The notes under the pieces were generated by a model, which was not told where the DNA came from, ran no database searches, and saw only the letters and a list, made by a program, of their open reading frames with translations. A program made the translations under genes and the position numbers. Positions 19,244-27,471 of a stretch of DNA of 64,000 nucleotides are shown piece by piece. Each line of letters begins with the position of its first letter. Within the stretch, counting starts at the first letter, position 1. The stretch comes from Opitutaceae bacterium (GTDB lineage Bacteria; Verrucomicrobiota; Verrucomicrobiia; Opitutales; Opitutaceae): the NCBI GenBank assembly GCA_024233285.1, contig JACKPU010000008.1, forward strand, positions 62,001-126,000, read 5' to 3'.

Positions 19244-20517
19244 GCACGTCTGCTTCCACCGTATCTGTAACCTTGCCGGCAACCGGCTCCACCGCCACCG
19301 GTGCGAGCAAAGCCCTCACGATCGGCTTCGTCGGCATCTTCATCACCGCCTTGGGGCTTCTGCTACCCGGTAATGGCAAAGTTGTGGCCCTCGCATGGCT
19401 GGTCGGCGTGTCTTTTTGGACAGCGATTGCCATTGGCATGCTGCTCTTGGTGATGATCCACCACATCTTTGATGCGTCTTGGTCGGTCGTTCTTCGCCGC
19501 CAATATGAGCATGGCTTGGCCGCTTTCAAGTGGCTCGCCCTGCTGTTTTCACCGCTGATTGTAGTCACATGGCTCAATCCGGGCCTGATCTGGAAATGGA
19601 CCAACCTCAATTATGAGCTCCACGGCCATGGCACGGTAGGGGAGGACGTTCTTTATCTCAAGAAGGCCGCATTCTTGAATCCGACCATGCTCTCGGCGAT
19701 GACGGCCGGCTTCTTCCTGCTTTGGATCTGGTTGTCCTATCGTCTGCGCAAAGCGTCCTTTAGCCAGGATACTGATGGCAACATTGGCTGGACCCATATG
19801 AATCGTGCGACTGCTGCGTTCGGTATCCCGCTTGCCGCCCTCGCGCTGACCGGCGCTTCGATTTACTGGCTCAAGAGCTTGGAATATCATTGGTTCTCAA
19901 CCATGTATGGCGTGTGGTTTTTCGCCAACTGTGCCCGAGGTGCGCTCAGCATCGGGGTGATCATCATGGTCTGGCTATATGCCCGTGGTGATTATAAAGG
20001 TATTCTCAACAAGAACCACATGCACAGCATCGGCCAGCTGATGCTCGCCTTCACCGTCTTCTGGGCTTACGTCTCGTTTTCCCAATACTTCCTGATTTGG
20101 AACGCCAATATCCCTGAGGAAACTTTCTGGTATAACCTGCGCGAAATCAACAACAGCAATGGGGAGCCCAACCAGTGGAAGTGGGTGGGCATGACCTTGC
20201 TCTTCGGCCATTTTTTCCTGCCGTTCTTCGCGTTGCTATCCTATCGGTTCAAGGTGACGCATCACATCATCAAACGCATCGCCTACTTCATTCTGGCGAT
20301 CATCCTGATTGATATCATCTACAACGTCATGCCAGTCCTGAAGGACGTCCATGGCGATCCGAAGCCGTTTCTCTCGCTGAATCTGCTCTGGATTCTCACG
20401 GCGGTTGTCGGAGTCGGCGGCGTATGCGTTTGGGCTTATCTCAAGAGCTTTCCCTCGGCCAAGCTGATCCCGATTCGCGATCCCCGCATCAAGGAGTGCC
20501 TGACCCACCATGAGTAA
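19240..20517 (+). CDS. actF: Alternative complex III membrane subunit ActF
   Basis: A 425-residue polytopic protein with about ten membrane segments, the second NrfD-like subunit of ACIII. Diagnostic stretches are SWSVVLRRQYEHGLAAF, an HTVFWAYVSFSQYFLIWNANIPEET-like block (AFTVFWAYVSFSQYFLIW), and a C-terminal ending close to RDPRIKECLTHHE. It contributes to the membrane domain paired with ActC. The stop overlaps the start of the small membrane protein downstream by eight bases, so the operon continues without a break into the oxidase-like genes. Confidence 0.93.
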   Translation: MSTSASTVSVTLPATGSTATGASKALTIGFVGIFITALGLLLPGNGKVVALAWLVGVSFWTAIAIGMLLLVMIHHIFDASWSVVLRRQYEHGLAAFKWLALLFSPLIVVTWLNPGLIWKWTNLNYELHGHGTVGEDVLYLKKAAFLNPTMLSAMTAGFFLLWIWLSYRLRKASFSQDTDGNIGWTHMNRATAAFGIPLAALALTGASIYWLKSLEYHWFSTMYGVWFFANCARGALSIGVIIMVWLYARGDYKGILNKNHMHSIGQLMLAFTVFWAYVSFSQYFLIWNANIPEETFWYNLREINNSNGEPNQWKWVGMTLLFGHFFLPFFALLSYRFKVTHHIIKRIAYFILAIILIDIIYNVMPVLKDVHGDPKPFLSLNLLWILTAVVGVGGVCVWAYLKSFPSAKLIPIRDPRIKECLTHHE

Positions 20518-20803
20518 TTCCGTTTCTCGTCCCGCTTCATTGATTTCCGTTTTGGCCATTCTGTGCTGCTTCGGCTTGTTCTTGCTGCTGGTCTATCTGG
20601 CCTACCTGCCTAACCAGACTGGCCCATACGAACAGATCGGCACTTTAACGCCGGCTGAGCGCAAGGAAAGGCTGGCCGAACTTCGCGCCAACGAGGCCGA
20701 GCAATCCAGCTCCTATGCTTGGATCGACCAATCAGCGGGCGTCGTGCAATTGCCCATTGAGCGGGCCATGGAGCTGACCGCCCAACGCTATCAACGGAAC
20801 TAA
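20510..20803 (+). CDS. Small single-helix protein between ActF and the CcoN-like gene
   Basis: A 97-residue protein with one membrane helix (SVLAILCCFGLFLLLVYLAY) and a soluble C-terminal domain. The ending has a distinct motif: ERLAELRANEAEQSSSY followed by AWIDQSAGVVQLPIERAMEL. Similar short elements with a W-I/V-D...G-V-V...L-P-I-E-R-A-M pattern appear beside cytochrome oxidase or ACIII genes in other phyla, in my recollection. It could be an accessory subunit that docks ACIII to the oxidase-like module. The function is not established. Confidence 0.8.
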   Translation: MSNSVSRPASLISVLAILCCFGLFLLLVYLAYLPNQTGPYEQIGTLTPAERKERLAELRANEAEQSSSYAWIDQSAGVVQLPIERAMELTAQRYQRN

Positions 20804-20822
20804 CCGGAGAGCATTTTACGCA

Positions 20823-22244
20823 ATGACCACCATCCTGCACAACCCGGCCGCTGCTGAAGTCAGCGACATTGATCGCTCGGCCCGTTGTTCTCTCTCGTTC
20901 CTCATCTTTTCGGCCTTGGGCTGGCTGGTGGCGGGCGGCGTTCTCGCCCTGCTTAACCTGATCCAAGTCCACACGCCTTCCTTCTTGGCGGACTGCGCTT
21001 GGTTCAGCTATGGCCGTCTCCAGGCCCTCCAAGAGACTGCGCTGTTCTATGGTTGGACGGTTAACGCCGGCCTCGCGGTAGGGCTTTGGTTGCTGATCCG
21101 CCTTGGTGGTGCTCCCATCCGCGGTGCCAACTACGTTGGGGTTGGTGCTGTGTTCTGGAATTTGGGACTCACCCTTGGGCTCGTCGGCATCGCGGCGGGG
21201 GAGATGACATCCTTTTCCCTGTTACAGCTGCCGAGCCATATCCAGCCCTTGATGTTGGTGGCCTTTGCTGCGTGCGGCGCTCCCGGTGTTCTTGCTTGGA
21301 CTGGTCGGCGGGCTGAATCCACGTATGCCACCCAGTGGTATGTGGTGGCTGCGCTCTTTCTCTTCCCGTGGTTCTTCTCCGTTGCGCAGGTCATGCTTCT
21401 GTTCGCGCCCGTGCGTGGTGTGCTGCAAAATGCCGTCGCGGCTTGGTATGGCCAGAACCTGTTGAGCATCTTTTTGGCGCCGCTGGCGATTGCCGTGCTT
21501 TACTACATCGTGCCCAAGATCAAGGGCCAGGTGCTCCCGACGTATGATTTTGCGATTTACGGTTTCTGGTCGCTTGTCCTTTTCGGCAGTTGGACGGGAG
21601 GTCGGCATTTGATCGGTGGTCCGGTGCCGGCGTGGATTCCGACCATCGCGATCGCCGCGGCCGCTCTCTTGCTGTTCCATCACATCATCGTCGCGCTTAA
21701 TTTGCGCGGGGTGTTCTCGACCGAGGGCAATGTGGTGCTGAAATTCGCCGCTGCTGGTTTTGCGGGTTATCTGCTGACCGGCATTGGTGATGCGGTTTTC
21801 GCCATGCGCGGTCCGGCCGTGGTGACGCATTTCACCTTTTTTCAGCAAGCTCAACTGCAACTAGCGTTGGCTTCATTTACGCTCATTGTTTTCGCGGGAT
21901 TGTATTATCTCGTCCCCCGCCTTTTTGGCGCGGCCTGGCCATCAGCTGGCCTTGTTCGGGCTCATTATCTGGCATCATTGCTCGGATTTGTGGTGCTGGT
22001 CGCGAGTCTGGCCATCGCAGGATGGCGTCAAGGCGTTGCTTTGAACAATGCCGAACTGAGCTTTGTCGCGATTGCGACCCAAACACGTCCGTGGTTGCAA
22101 GTGGCCACCGCTGCGCAGGCACTGCTGGTGCTGGGTAATCTCGCGTTGCTTGTTCATTTCGTTCGCATCCTGTTGAGCAAACCCAAGGCAGAGTCCGCCG
22201 CACAATTTCACCAGCCCCAGGCTTTGGAGGCTTCCGCGTCATGA
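20823..22244 (+). CDS. CcoN-like cbb3 oxidase subunit I lacking most cofactor ligands
   Basis: A 473-residue protein with about twelve membrane helices. It keeps CcoN landmarks: YGRLQALQETA (63-73), AWYGQNLLSIFL (207-218) followed by LYYIVPK, SWTGGRHL (256-263), and LYYLVPRLFG (360-369). Aligning these by hand with CcoN shows the low-spin heme histidines replaced by Q70 and Q346, the heme b3 histidine by Q344, and the CuB histidines by Q211 and R261; only H262 remains. The active-site tyrosine position in helix VII (canonical IYIW) reads FGSW. The protein therefore should bind neither heme nor CuB normally and cannot reduce oxygen. It lies directly before a CcoO-like gene, with overlapping codons, and probably serves as a scaffold for the cytochromes. 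A normal automatic label would be cbb3 subunit I, which would mislead. Confidence 0.88.
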   Translation: MTTILHNPAAAEVSDIDRSARCSLSFLIFSALGWLVAGGVLALLNLIQVHTPSFLADCAWFSYGRLQALQETALFYGWTVNAGLAVGLWLLIRLGGAPIRGANYVGVGAVFWNLGLTLGLVGIAAGEMTSFSLLQLPSHIQPLMLVAFAACGAPGVLAWTGRRAESTYATQWYVVAALFLFPWFFSVAQVMLLFAPVRGVLQNAVAAWYGQNLLSIFLAPLAIAVLYYIVPKIKGQVLPTYDFAIYGFWSLVLFGSWTGGRHLIGGPVPAWIPTIAIAAAALLLFHHIIVALNLRGVFSTEGNVVLKFAAAGFAGYLLTGIGDAVFAMRGPAVVTHFTFFQQAQLQLALASFTLIVFAGLYYLVPRLFGAAWPSAGLVRAHYLASLLGFVVLVASLAIAGWRQGVALNNAELSFVAIATQTRPWLQVATAAQALLVLGNLALLVHFVRILLSKPKAESAAQFHQPQALEASAS

Positions 22245-22876
22245 AAAACGGTTTCTTGTTCTTCTTCGGTTTATTTTTTGCTCTCGCGCTTTCATGGGCC
22301 GGGCTCGTCTTGGGCACCAATGCTCAACTCGGTGATTTGAGCCCGCATTACGATGATCTCGAAGGAAAGTCGTTTCCCGAGCGCGCGAACGGTATCGCCG
22401 CCCGTGGTGGGCTCGTTTACAAAGATCTTGGTTGTGCCTCCTGCCACACGCAACAGGTGCGCCGTGCAGATTACGGTGCCGATCAAGCCCGAGGGTGGGG
22501 AGATCGCCAGAGTGTGGCGCGTGATTACGTATACCAGAATCCTCCGATGCTCGGCACAAGTCGGACCGGCCCTGATCTGGCCAACTATGGCTCCCGGGCC
22601 GAGGCCGCCGGGAAGTCGCTCGCGGAGGTTCTCGCTGATCTCTACAACGGCAGCGAAGGCATGCCGGCCTACCGCTTCCTCTTTGAGACCCGCAAAATCG
22701 TGGGCGAACCCTCCGCTAAAGCGTTGGCTGGAGTGGCTCCTGCCGGTTATGAATTGGTTCCCACGGAGCGTGCGGAAACCCTCGCCGCCTACCTCTTGAG
22801 CTTGAAACAAACCTATGCATTCGCTGAGGCCGCTCCTTACGAGGCCGACGACAGCAAGGAAGGAGCCAACGAATGA
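22241..22876 (+). CDS. CcoO-like monoheme cytochrome c (cbb3 oxidase subunit II)
   Basis: A 211-residue protein with an N-terminal membrane helix (FLFFFGLFFALALSWAGLVLG) and a periplasmic cytochrome c domain. The heme site CASCHTQQVR (heme ligand His plus the CcoO-type Gln), the motif GTSRTGPDLANYG and the candidate axial methionine in EGMPAYRF match CcoO. The heme c site therefore looks intact, in contrast with the CcoN-like partner. Its ATG overlaps the stop of the CcoN-like gene by four bases. It probably accepts electrons from ACIII or relays them onward. Confidence 0.9.
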   Translation: MKNGFLFFFGLFFALALSWAGLVLGTNAQLGDLSPHYDDLEGKSFPERANGIAARGGLVYKDLGCASCHTQQVRRADYGADQARGWGDRQSVARDYVYQNPPMLGTSRTGPDLANYGSRAEAAGKSLAEVLADLYNGSEGMPAYRFLFETRKIVGEPSAKALAGVAPAGYELVPTERAETLAAYLLSLKQTYAFAEAAPYEADDSKEGANE

Positions 22877-23535
22877 GCACCAATCCCTCTAACGATCCTC
22901 GTCTGGCACAGGCTTCGGCCACCGATGAGAGCTTGGTTTCCGCCCACGATAAGGCTGCGGACGGTTCGCCCGACTCCCATGCCAATTATCGCATGTTGCC
23001 CTTGGTCTTGTTGTTCGTCTTGTCAGGCTTGATCTTTTATGCAGGCACCTACCTGCATCGCTATTCCGGCAATTTCAGCTCCGAAGTCTTCGACGAACGC
23101 ATGCTTCCGGGATCTGGTGAAGTGCAAGTGGTCCAAATTGACCCGTTGGTGCTCGGCAAGAAGCAATATGCTGCAGCGTGCGTCACCTGTCACATGCCAA
23201 ATGGTCAAGGTTTGCCCAACGTCTATCCGCCGCTGGCGGGTTCCGAATGGGTGACCGGTTCGGAAGAACGTCTCATCAGTATCGTGCTGCATGGCTTGAA
23301 AGGACCGATCACGGTTAAGGGCAACACTTACAATGCCGCCATGCCCGCATTCGGCCAAGTTGCCGGAGGAGGATACAATTGGAGCGATGAGAAAATCGCT
23401 GCCGTATTGACCTACATTCGCCAAGAGTGGGGTAACGCGGCCGGTCCGATCGAAACGGCGAAAGTCACTGAATTGCGTCTCAAGGAAGCGGGTCGCAAGG
23501 AGTGGACCGAGGCTGAATTGCTCGAACTGCCTTGA
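22873..23535 (+). CDS. Membrane-anchored monoheme cytochrome c, CcoP position
   Basis: A 220-residue protein with a cytoplasmic start of about 40 residues, one membrane helix (MLPLVLLFVLSGLIFYAGTYL) and one cytochrome c domain. The heme site is CVTCH, followed by GQGLPNVYPPLAGSEWV; the likely sixth ligand is the methionine in AAMPAFG. It occupies the place of CcoP but has a single heme instead of two. It is the last gene of the ACIII operon and is followed by a bidirectional terminator. It could be the exit cytochrome to a terminal oxidase encoded elsewhere. Confidence 0.9.
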   Translation: MSTNPSNDPRLAQASATDESLVSAHDKAADGSPDSHANYRMLPLVLLFVLSGLIFYAGTYLHRYSGNFSSEVFDERMLPGSGEVQVVQIDPLVLGKKQYAAACVTCHMPNGQGLPNVYPPLAGSEWVTGSEERLISIVLHGLKGPITVKGNTYNAAMPAFGQVAGGGYNWSDEKIAAVLTYIRQEWGNAAGPIETAKVTELRLKEAGRKEWTEAELLELP

Positions 23536-23558
23536 GCAGACGTCAGGGTATTTGCAAC

Positions 23559-23588
23559 AAAAGGCCGCCGTTACTTGGCGGCCTTTTT
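23559..23588. terminator. Bidirectional terminator between the respiratory operon and hldD
   Basis: A 7-bp G+C stem (GGCCGCC / GGCGGCC) with a seven-base loop is flanked by AAAA on the left and TTTTT on the right, so it works for both strands. It lies between two convergent genes, ending the act/cco-like operon and the hldD transcript. Confidence 0.85.
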
Positions 23589-24586
23589 CACTCCCCGAGT
23601 TTCTTGCCCGGCACGAGTGCGTTCTGCACGTAATCGCGCACGGCGTCGGCCAAAGGTGTCATCGGACGCGTGTAACCGCTGTCGCGCAATTTGCCGACAT
23701 CCGCCTTGGTGTAATACTGATATTTACCCTTCAGGACTTCAGGCATGTCGATGAAGTCGATCTGTGGATCGCGGTTCAACGCGCTGAAAATGGCGCGGGT
23801 GAGGGTCAGCCAGGTATTGGCTTCTCCTGAACCGAGATTGAAAAGCCCGTTGGCCTGCACACCGGCTTCCGCGAAGTGCAGGGTCATTTCGACCGCATCC
23901 TTCACATAAAGAAAATCACGCATCTGTTCTCCGTCCTTGTAGTCGGGATGATAGCTTTTGAAGAGTCCGACCCGGCCGGTGGTTTCGATTTGTTGGTAGG
24001 CCTTGTTCACGAGTGAACGCATGTCGCCTTTGTGGTCTTCGTTGGGGCCGTAGACGTTGAAATACTTTACGCCGACGATGCGTTTCAACCAGCCTTGGCG
24101 TTGGGCATGCAAATCGAAGAGGTGCTTCGAGTAGCCATACATGTTCAGGGGGCGCAGCCGGGCGATGTTTTCATCGCGATCGTCCATCCCTTGCGCGCCA
24201 TCTCCATAGGTGGCGGCCGAAGAGGCATACACGAACCGCGTGTCATGCTCGAGCGCCCATAACGCCAGTTCCTTCGTGTAGGCATAGTTGTTGTCGATCA
24301 GGTAGCTGGCGTCTTTTTCAGTGGTGGCCGAGCACGCTCCCAAGTGAAACGCGGCGGAAATCTTTCCGAAACTGGAGCCTTTCGCACTGATGCGCTGACG
24401 AAACTCGGAGGCTTCCACGTAGTCGGCGAATTTGAGCGGCACGAGGTTTTTCCATTTTTCGTCCTGTCCAAGCATGTCGGTCACTATGATGTCCGTTACT
24501 CCACGCTGATTTAGCGCCCAGATTAAGGCGCTGCCGATGAAGCCGGCACCACCGGTGACGAGGATGCGTCCGTTAAGTGCAGTCAT
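23588..24586 (-). CDS. hldD: ADP-glyceromanno-heptose 6-epimerase
   Basis: A 332-residue extended short-chain dehydrogenase. The N-terminal NAD(P) loop is VTGGAGFIGS, and the catalytic YxxxK appears as YGYSKHLFD; GVKYFNVYGPNE contributes the second lysine used by HldD. The segment MLGQDEKWKNL is also characteristic. It converts ADP-D-glycero-D-manno-heptose to the L-glycero form for the lipopolysaccharide inner core, which fits a Gram-negative envelope. Its start overlaps the stop of proC by four bases. Confidence 0.93.
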   Translation of the reverse strand: MTALNGRILVTGGAGFIGSALIWALNQRGVTDIIVTDMLGQDEKWKNLVPLKFADYVEASEFRQRISAKGSSFGKISAAFHLGACSATTEKDASYLIDNNYAYTKELALWALEHDTRFVYASSAATYGDGAQGMDDRDENIARLRPLNMYGYSKHLFDLHAQRQGWLKRIVGVKYFNVYGPNEDHKGDMRSLVNKAYQQIETTGRVGLFKSYHPDYKDGEQMRDFLYVKDAVEMTLHFAEAGVQANGLFNLGSGEANTWLTLTRAIFSALNRDPQIDFIDMPEVLKGKYQYYTKADVGKLRDSGYTRPMTPLADAVRDYVQNALVPGKKLGE

Positions 24587-25389
24587 GATTCTTGGGAGAT
24601 TTCCTCCGCGCGGGCTTTGGCGGCAAGCACGGTTTTGGTCACAAGTGATCGAAAACCGCCGGCTTTGAGCACGTTCAGTCCGGCCAGTGTCGTGCCGTTG
24701 GGCGAGGTGACCTGGTCGCGCAGTCGATCCGGGCTTTCGCCGGTGCGGGCCAAAAGCCGCGCCGACCCCAACAACGTTTCAATGACGAGCAACCGGGCTT
24801 GCTCCGCCGTCAAACCGGCGTTTTGGGCGGCCTCTTGCAGGGCGGCCGCAAACTCGAAGACATAACCTGGTCCGCTGCCGCTGACGGCGGTGATGGCGTC
24901 GAGTTTGCTCTCGGTGGTCTCAAGCTCTCGCCCCAAAGCTCCCAATAGATCATGCACAGCCTTGCGATCGCCCTCAGTCAACGGTCTGGCCGCACACCAT
25001 CCGGTAATGCCGGCGCCGATTCGCCCCGGGGTGTTCGGCATGGTGCGGACCCAGTTGCGCGCCGCGGGAAAAACAGTCTGCAAGCGCGCGAGCGTTTTGC
25101 CGGACAGAACGGAAAGCACGAGTTTTCCGGCGGTGAGTTCGCGCCATGTGGCGTCGAGCCCGCTAAGGTGTTGGGGCTTGAAAGCCACGACGAGCAAATC
25201 GGCATCATGCATCAGGTCCGCAGGCGCGGTGGCTTGTCGAATGCCGGCCGATTGAGCCAAAACGGCCGCGGATTTGCCGCTGGCGGTGTAGCACGCAATA
25301 TCTTCCGGCGGTGAAACCTGCTTCGCAATCAGTCCTTGGACCATCGCCGCGGCCATGTTGCCGGCCCCGAGAAAGGCGATCTTACTCAT
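24583..25389 (-). CDS. proC: Pyrroline-5-carboxylate reductase
   Basis: A 268-residue protein with the Rossmann loop FLGAGNMAAAMVQGL at the N-terminus and the family signature near the C-terminus (DQVTSPNGTTLAGLNVL). MPNTPGRIGAGITGW marks the substrate side. It performs the last step of proline synthesis with NADPH. The length is normal. Its stop overlaps hldD and its start overlaps the end of the regulator gene upstream by eight bases, giving a compact minus-strand operon. Confidence 0.94.
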   Translation of the reverse strand: MSKIAFLGAGNMAAAMVQGLIAKQVSPPEDIACYTASGKSAAVLAQSAGIRQATAPADLMHDADLLVVAFKPQHLSGLDATWRELTAGKLVLSVLSGKTLARLQTVFPAARNWVRTMPNTPGRIGAGITGWCAARPLTEGDRKAVHDLLGALGRELETTESKLDAITAVSGSGPGYVFEFAAALQEAAQNAGLTAEQARLLVIETLLGSARLLARTGESPDRLRDQVTSPNGTTLAGLNVLKAGGFRSLVTKTVLAAKARAEEISQES

Positions 25390-26524
25390 CGTGCGGCGTG
25401 TTCTTGGGTATGCGCTTGGTCACCGGATGCACCAACACGGCCTGGGCGCCGCCGCCGGGGCGATCATTGAGGGTGACTTCGCCGCCGAGATTGCGCAACG
25501 CGTGCCGTGCGACGGTCAAGCCCATGCCGACTCCCACGGTATTCTTCGAACTGATGAACGGCTCAAAAGCGTGGTCCCGAATCTCCGGATCGATGCCACG
25601 GCCGTGGTCTTCGACGGTAATTTGCACGAGCTCACCTTCATTGGGTCGGGAGACGAGCGCGGTGGAAATGACAACGGGGCGGGGCTCGCCCGGCCGGTTG
25701 TCGTAGCTTTCCCAAGCATTCATCATCACCTTGGCCAGGACTTCCTCAAAGATTTCGAAATTGCTGTCGATGAGCATGTCGCCGAGCGGGTTGTTGATCG
25801 TGACCTCGGGGGTGATGCGATATTCGTTTTGAAAGCGGGTGATTCCGCCTTCGATGAGTTGCTGCAACTTGGCCTTGGTGAGCGGCGGGCGCGTTTTGAC
25901 GACGAGTGAACTGAGCTGCTTGATGATTGAGACGATGCGTTGGACGGCGTCTTCGACATGCTGGGCGTTTTTGCGGACTTGATCGGGCTTGTCGTAGTAG
26001 GCCTTGACCAAATCGAGGTAGCCGATGACCACGCCGAGCAGGTTGTTCAAGTTATGGGCGATGCCCTGGGTGACGGCACCGATGGTGGCGGCGCGGCGTG
26101 CCTCAACCAAACGGCGCTGCAGGTCAACCATCTCGCGATTGATGGCGACGAAGCGCAATTGGGTTTGCACGCGTGCAAGAGTTTCATCCAAGTCGATCGG
26201 CTTCGTGATGTAATCGACTGCGCCGACCCCAAGACCCTCGAGTTTGCCCTCCTTGGACGTGCGCGCGGTGATGAAGATCACGGGAATGGAACGCGTCTCC
26301 TCGTTGGACTGCAACCGCTGGCAAACCTCGATGCCGTCCATATCCGGCATCATGACGTCGAGCAGGATCAGGTCCGGCTTTTCGGCGGCGACCGATTTGA
26401 GGGCTTCGATGCCGTTGTAGGCAGTGGTGACCCGGATGCCTTCACGCTCCAGTTTACGCTTCAACAACTGGACGTTGATGGGCTGGTCATCTACCACCAA
26501 AATGTTCGGCGAAGCCATGGGCAT
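25382..26524 (-). CDS. Response regulator receiver fused to a histidine kinase
   Basis: About 380 residues from the ATG at 26524 (an in-frame ATG at 26518 is also possible). The first 125 residues are a receiver domain: VVDDQPIN acidic pair, phosphoacceptor Asp in LILLDVMMPDMDG, FITA threonine region and KPID lysine. The rest is a kinase core with the H-box in GIAHNLNNLLGVVIGY and an ATPase domain containing an N-box (KVMMNAWESYDNR) and DHGRGIDP. There is no membrane segment or DNA-binding domain, so it is a cytoplasmic signalling protein whose receiver may control its own kinase. Its input and partner are unknown. Confidence 0.88.
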   Translation of the reverse strand: MPMASPNILVVDDQPINVQLLKRKLEREGIRVTTAYNGIEALKSVAAEKPDLILLDVMMPDMDGIEVCQRLQSNEETRSIPVIFITARTSKEGKLEGLGVGAVDYITKPIDLDETLARVQTQLRFVAINREMVDLQRRLVEARRAATIGAVTQGIAHNLNNLLGVVIGYLDLVKAYYDKPDQVRKNAQHVEDAVQRIVSIIKQLSSLVVKTRPPLTKAKLQQLIEGGITRFQNEYRITPEVTINNPLGDMLIDSNFEIFEEVLAKVMMNAWESYDNRPGEPRPVVISTALVSRPNEGELVQITVEDHGRGIDPEIRDHAFEPFISSKNTVGVGMGLTVARHALRNLGGEVTLNDRPGGGAQAVLVHPVTKRIPKNTPHDE

Positions 26525-26572
26525 GAGCAAAGGGTTTGGCTACGGAGTGGCAATCCCCTTTGGTGACATCGC

Positions 26573-27448
26573 TCAGGCCGCGCTGCGTTGGCGGTGCGCC
26601 TTGACCGTATTGCTCATCAACATCGCCACGGTCATGGGACCGACTCCGCCGGGCACGGGGGTGATCTTGCCGGCCAGTTCGGCCACGCCGGCAAAATCGA
26701 CATCGCCGGTGAGACGGTAGCCGCTCTTTTTGGCGGCGTCTTCGACACGGTTGATGCCGACATCAATGACTACAACGCCGGGTTTGACCATGTCACGGGT
26801 CACGAAGTTCGGGCGGCCGATGGCAGCGATCAATACATCCGCCTGGCGGGTGATCGCCGGCAGGTCGGCGGTGCCGGAATGGCAGACGGTGACGGTGCCG
26901 TTGGCGCCTGCCTTTTTCTGCAGTGCGAGCAAAGCCACGGGCTTGCCGACGAGCAGACTGCGACCGATGACGACGACATGCTTGCCTTTCAAATCAACGT
27001 TGCTGCGGGCGAGCAGCGCCATGATTCCGGCGGGGGTGCACGAGACGAAACCGGTGTCGTCGTCTTGCGCGACTTTGCCGAGGTTCATCGTGCCGAGCCC
27101 GTCCACATCTTTGGCCGGGGAGATACGGCGGAAAATCAGCAGTTCGTCGATCTGCTTCGGCATGGGGGACTGCACGAGAATGCCATCGACCGTGTCGTCT
27201 GCATTGAGCTCGTCGATGACCTTTTCCAAGTCCGCGTGCGGGATATCCACGGGCGGCAGGATGATGCGGCTTTCAATGCCGATCTCGGCCGCGGTCTTTT
27301 CCTTTTTGCGCACATAGGAAACCGACGCAGGATCGTCTCCGACGCGGACTAGGGCGATGCAAGGCTTGCGACCGGTGATGGCGGCGACTTCGGCCTTGAG
27401 CTCGGCAATTATGGTGGAGGCGATTTGGTTTCCGTCGATCAGTTCCAT
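26573..27448 (-). CDS. folD: Methylenetetrahydrofolate dehydrogenase / cyclohydrolase
   Basis: The ATG at 27448 gives MELIDGNQIAS, the normal FolD start (291 residues); the TTG at 27466 is less likely. The catalytic lysine region SYVRKKEKTAAEIGI, the folate-binding VQSPMPKQID, KDVDGLGTMNLG, and the nucleotide loop VVIGRSLLVGKPVA are all present, as is the C-terminal VVIDVGINRVED. The enzyme interconverts methylene-, methenyl- and formyl-tetrahydrofolate in one-carbon metabolism. Confidence 0.95.
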   Translation of the reverse strand: MELIDGNQIASTIIAELKAEVAAITGRKPCIALVRVGDDPASVSYVRKKEKTAAEIGIESRIILPPVDIPHADLEKVIDELNADDTVDGILVQSPMPKQIDELLIFRRISPAKDVDGLGTMNLGKVAQDDDTGFVSCTPAGIMALLARSNVDLKGKHVVVIGRSLLVGKPVALLALQKKAGANGTVTVCHSGTADLPAITRQADVLIAAIGRPNFVTRDMVKPGVVVIDVGINRVEDAAKKSGYRLTGDVDFAGVAELAGKITPVPGGVGPMTVAMLMSNTVKAHRQRSAA

Positions 27449-27471
27449 GAAAATCGGACTGGGCAAAAGGG

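Noticed and set aside
20823..22244. Plain annotation as functional cbb3 oxidase subunit I, or as a frameshifted gene
   Set aside because: The frame is continuous and all conserved blocks are in register, so it is not a frameshift; the missing ligands argue against a working oxidase. A nitric oxide reductase NorB reading fails for the same reason, because NorB needs the same histidines.
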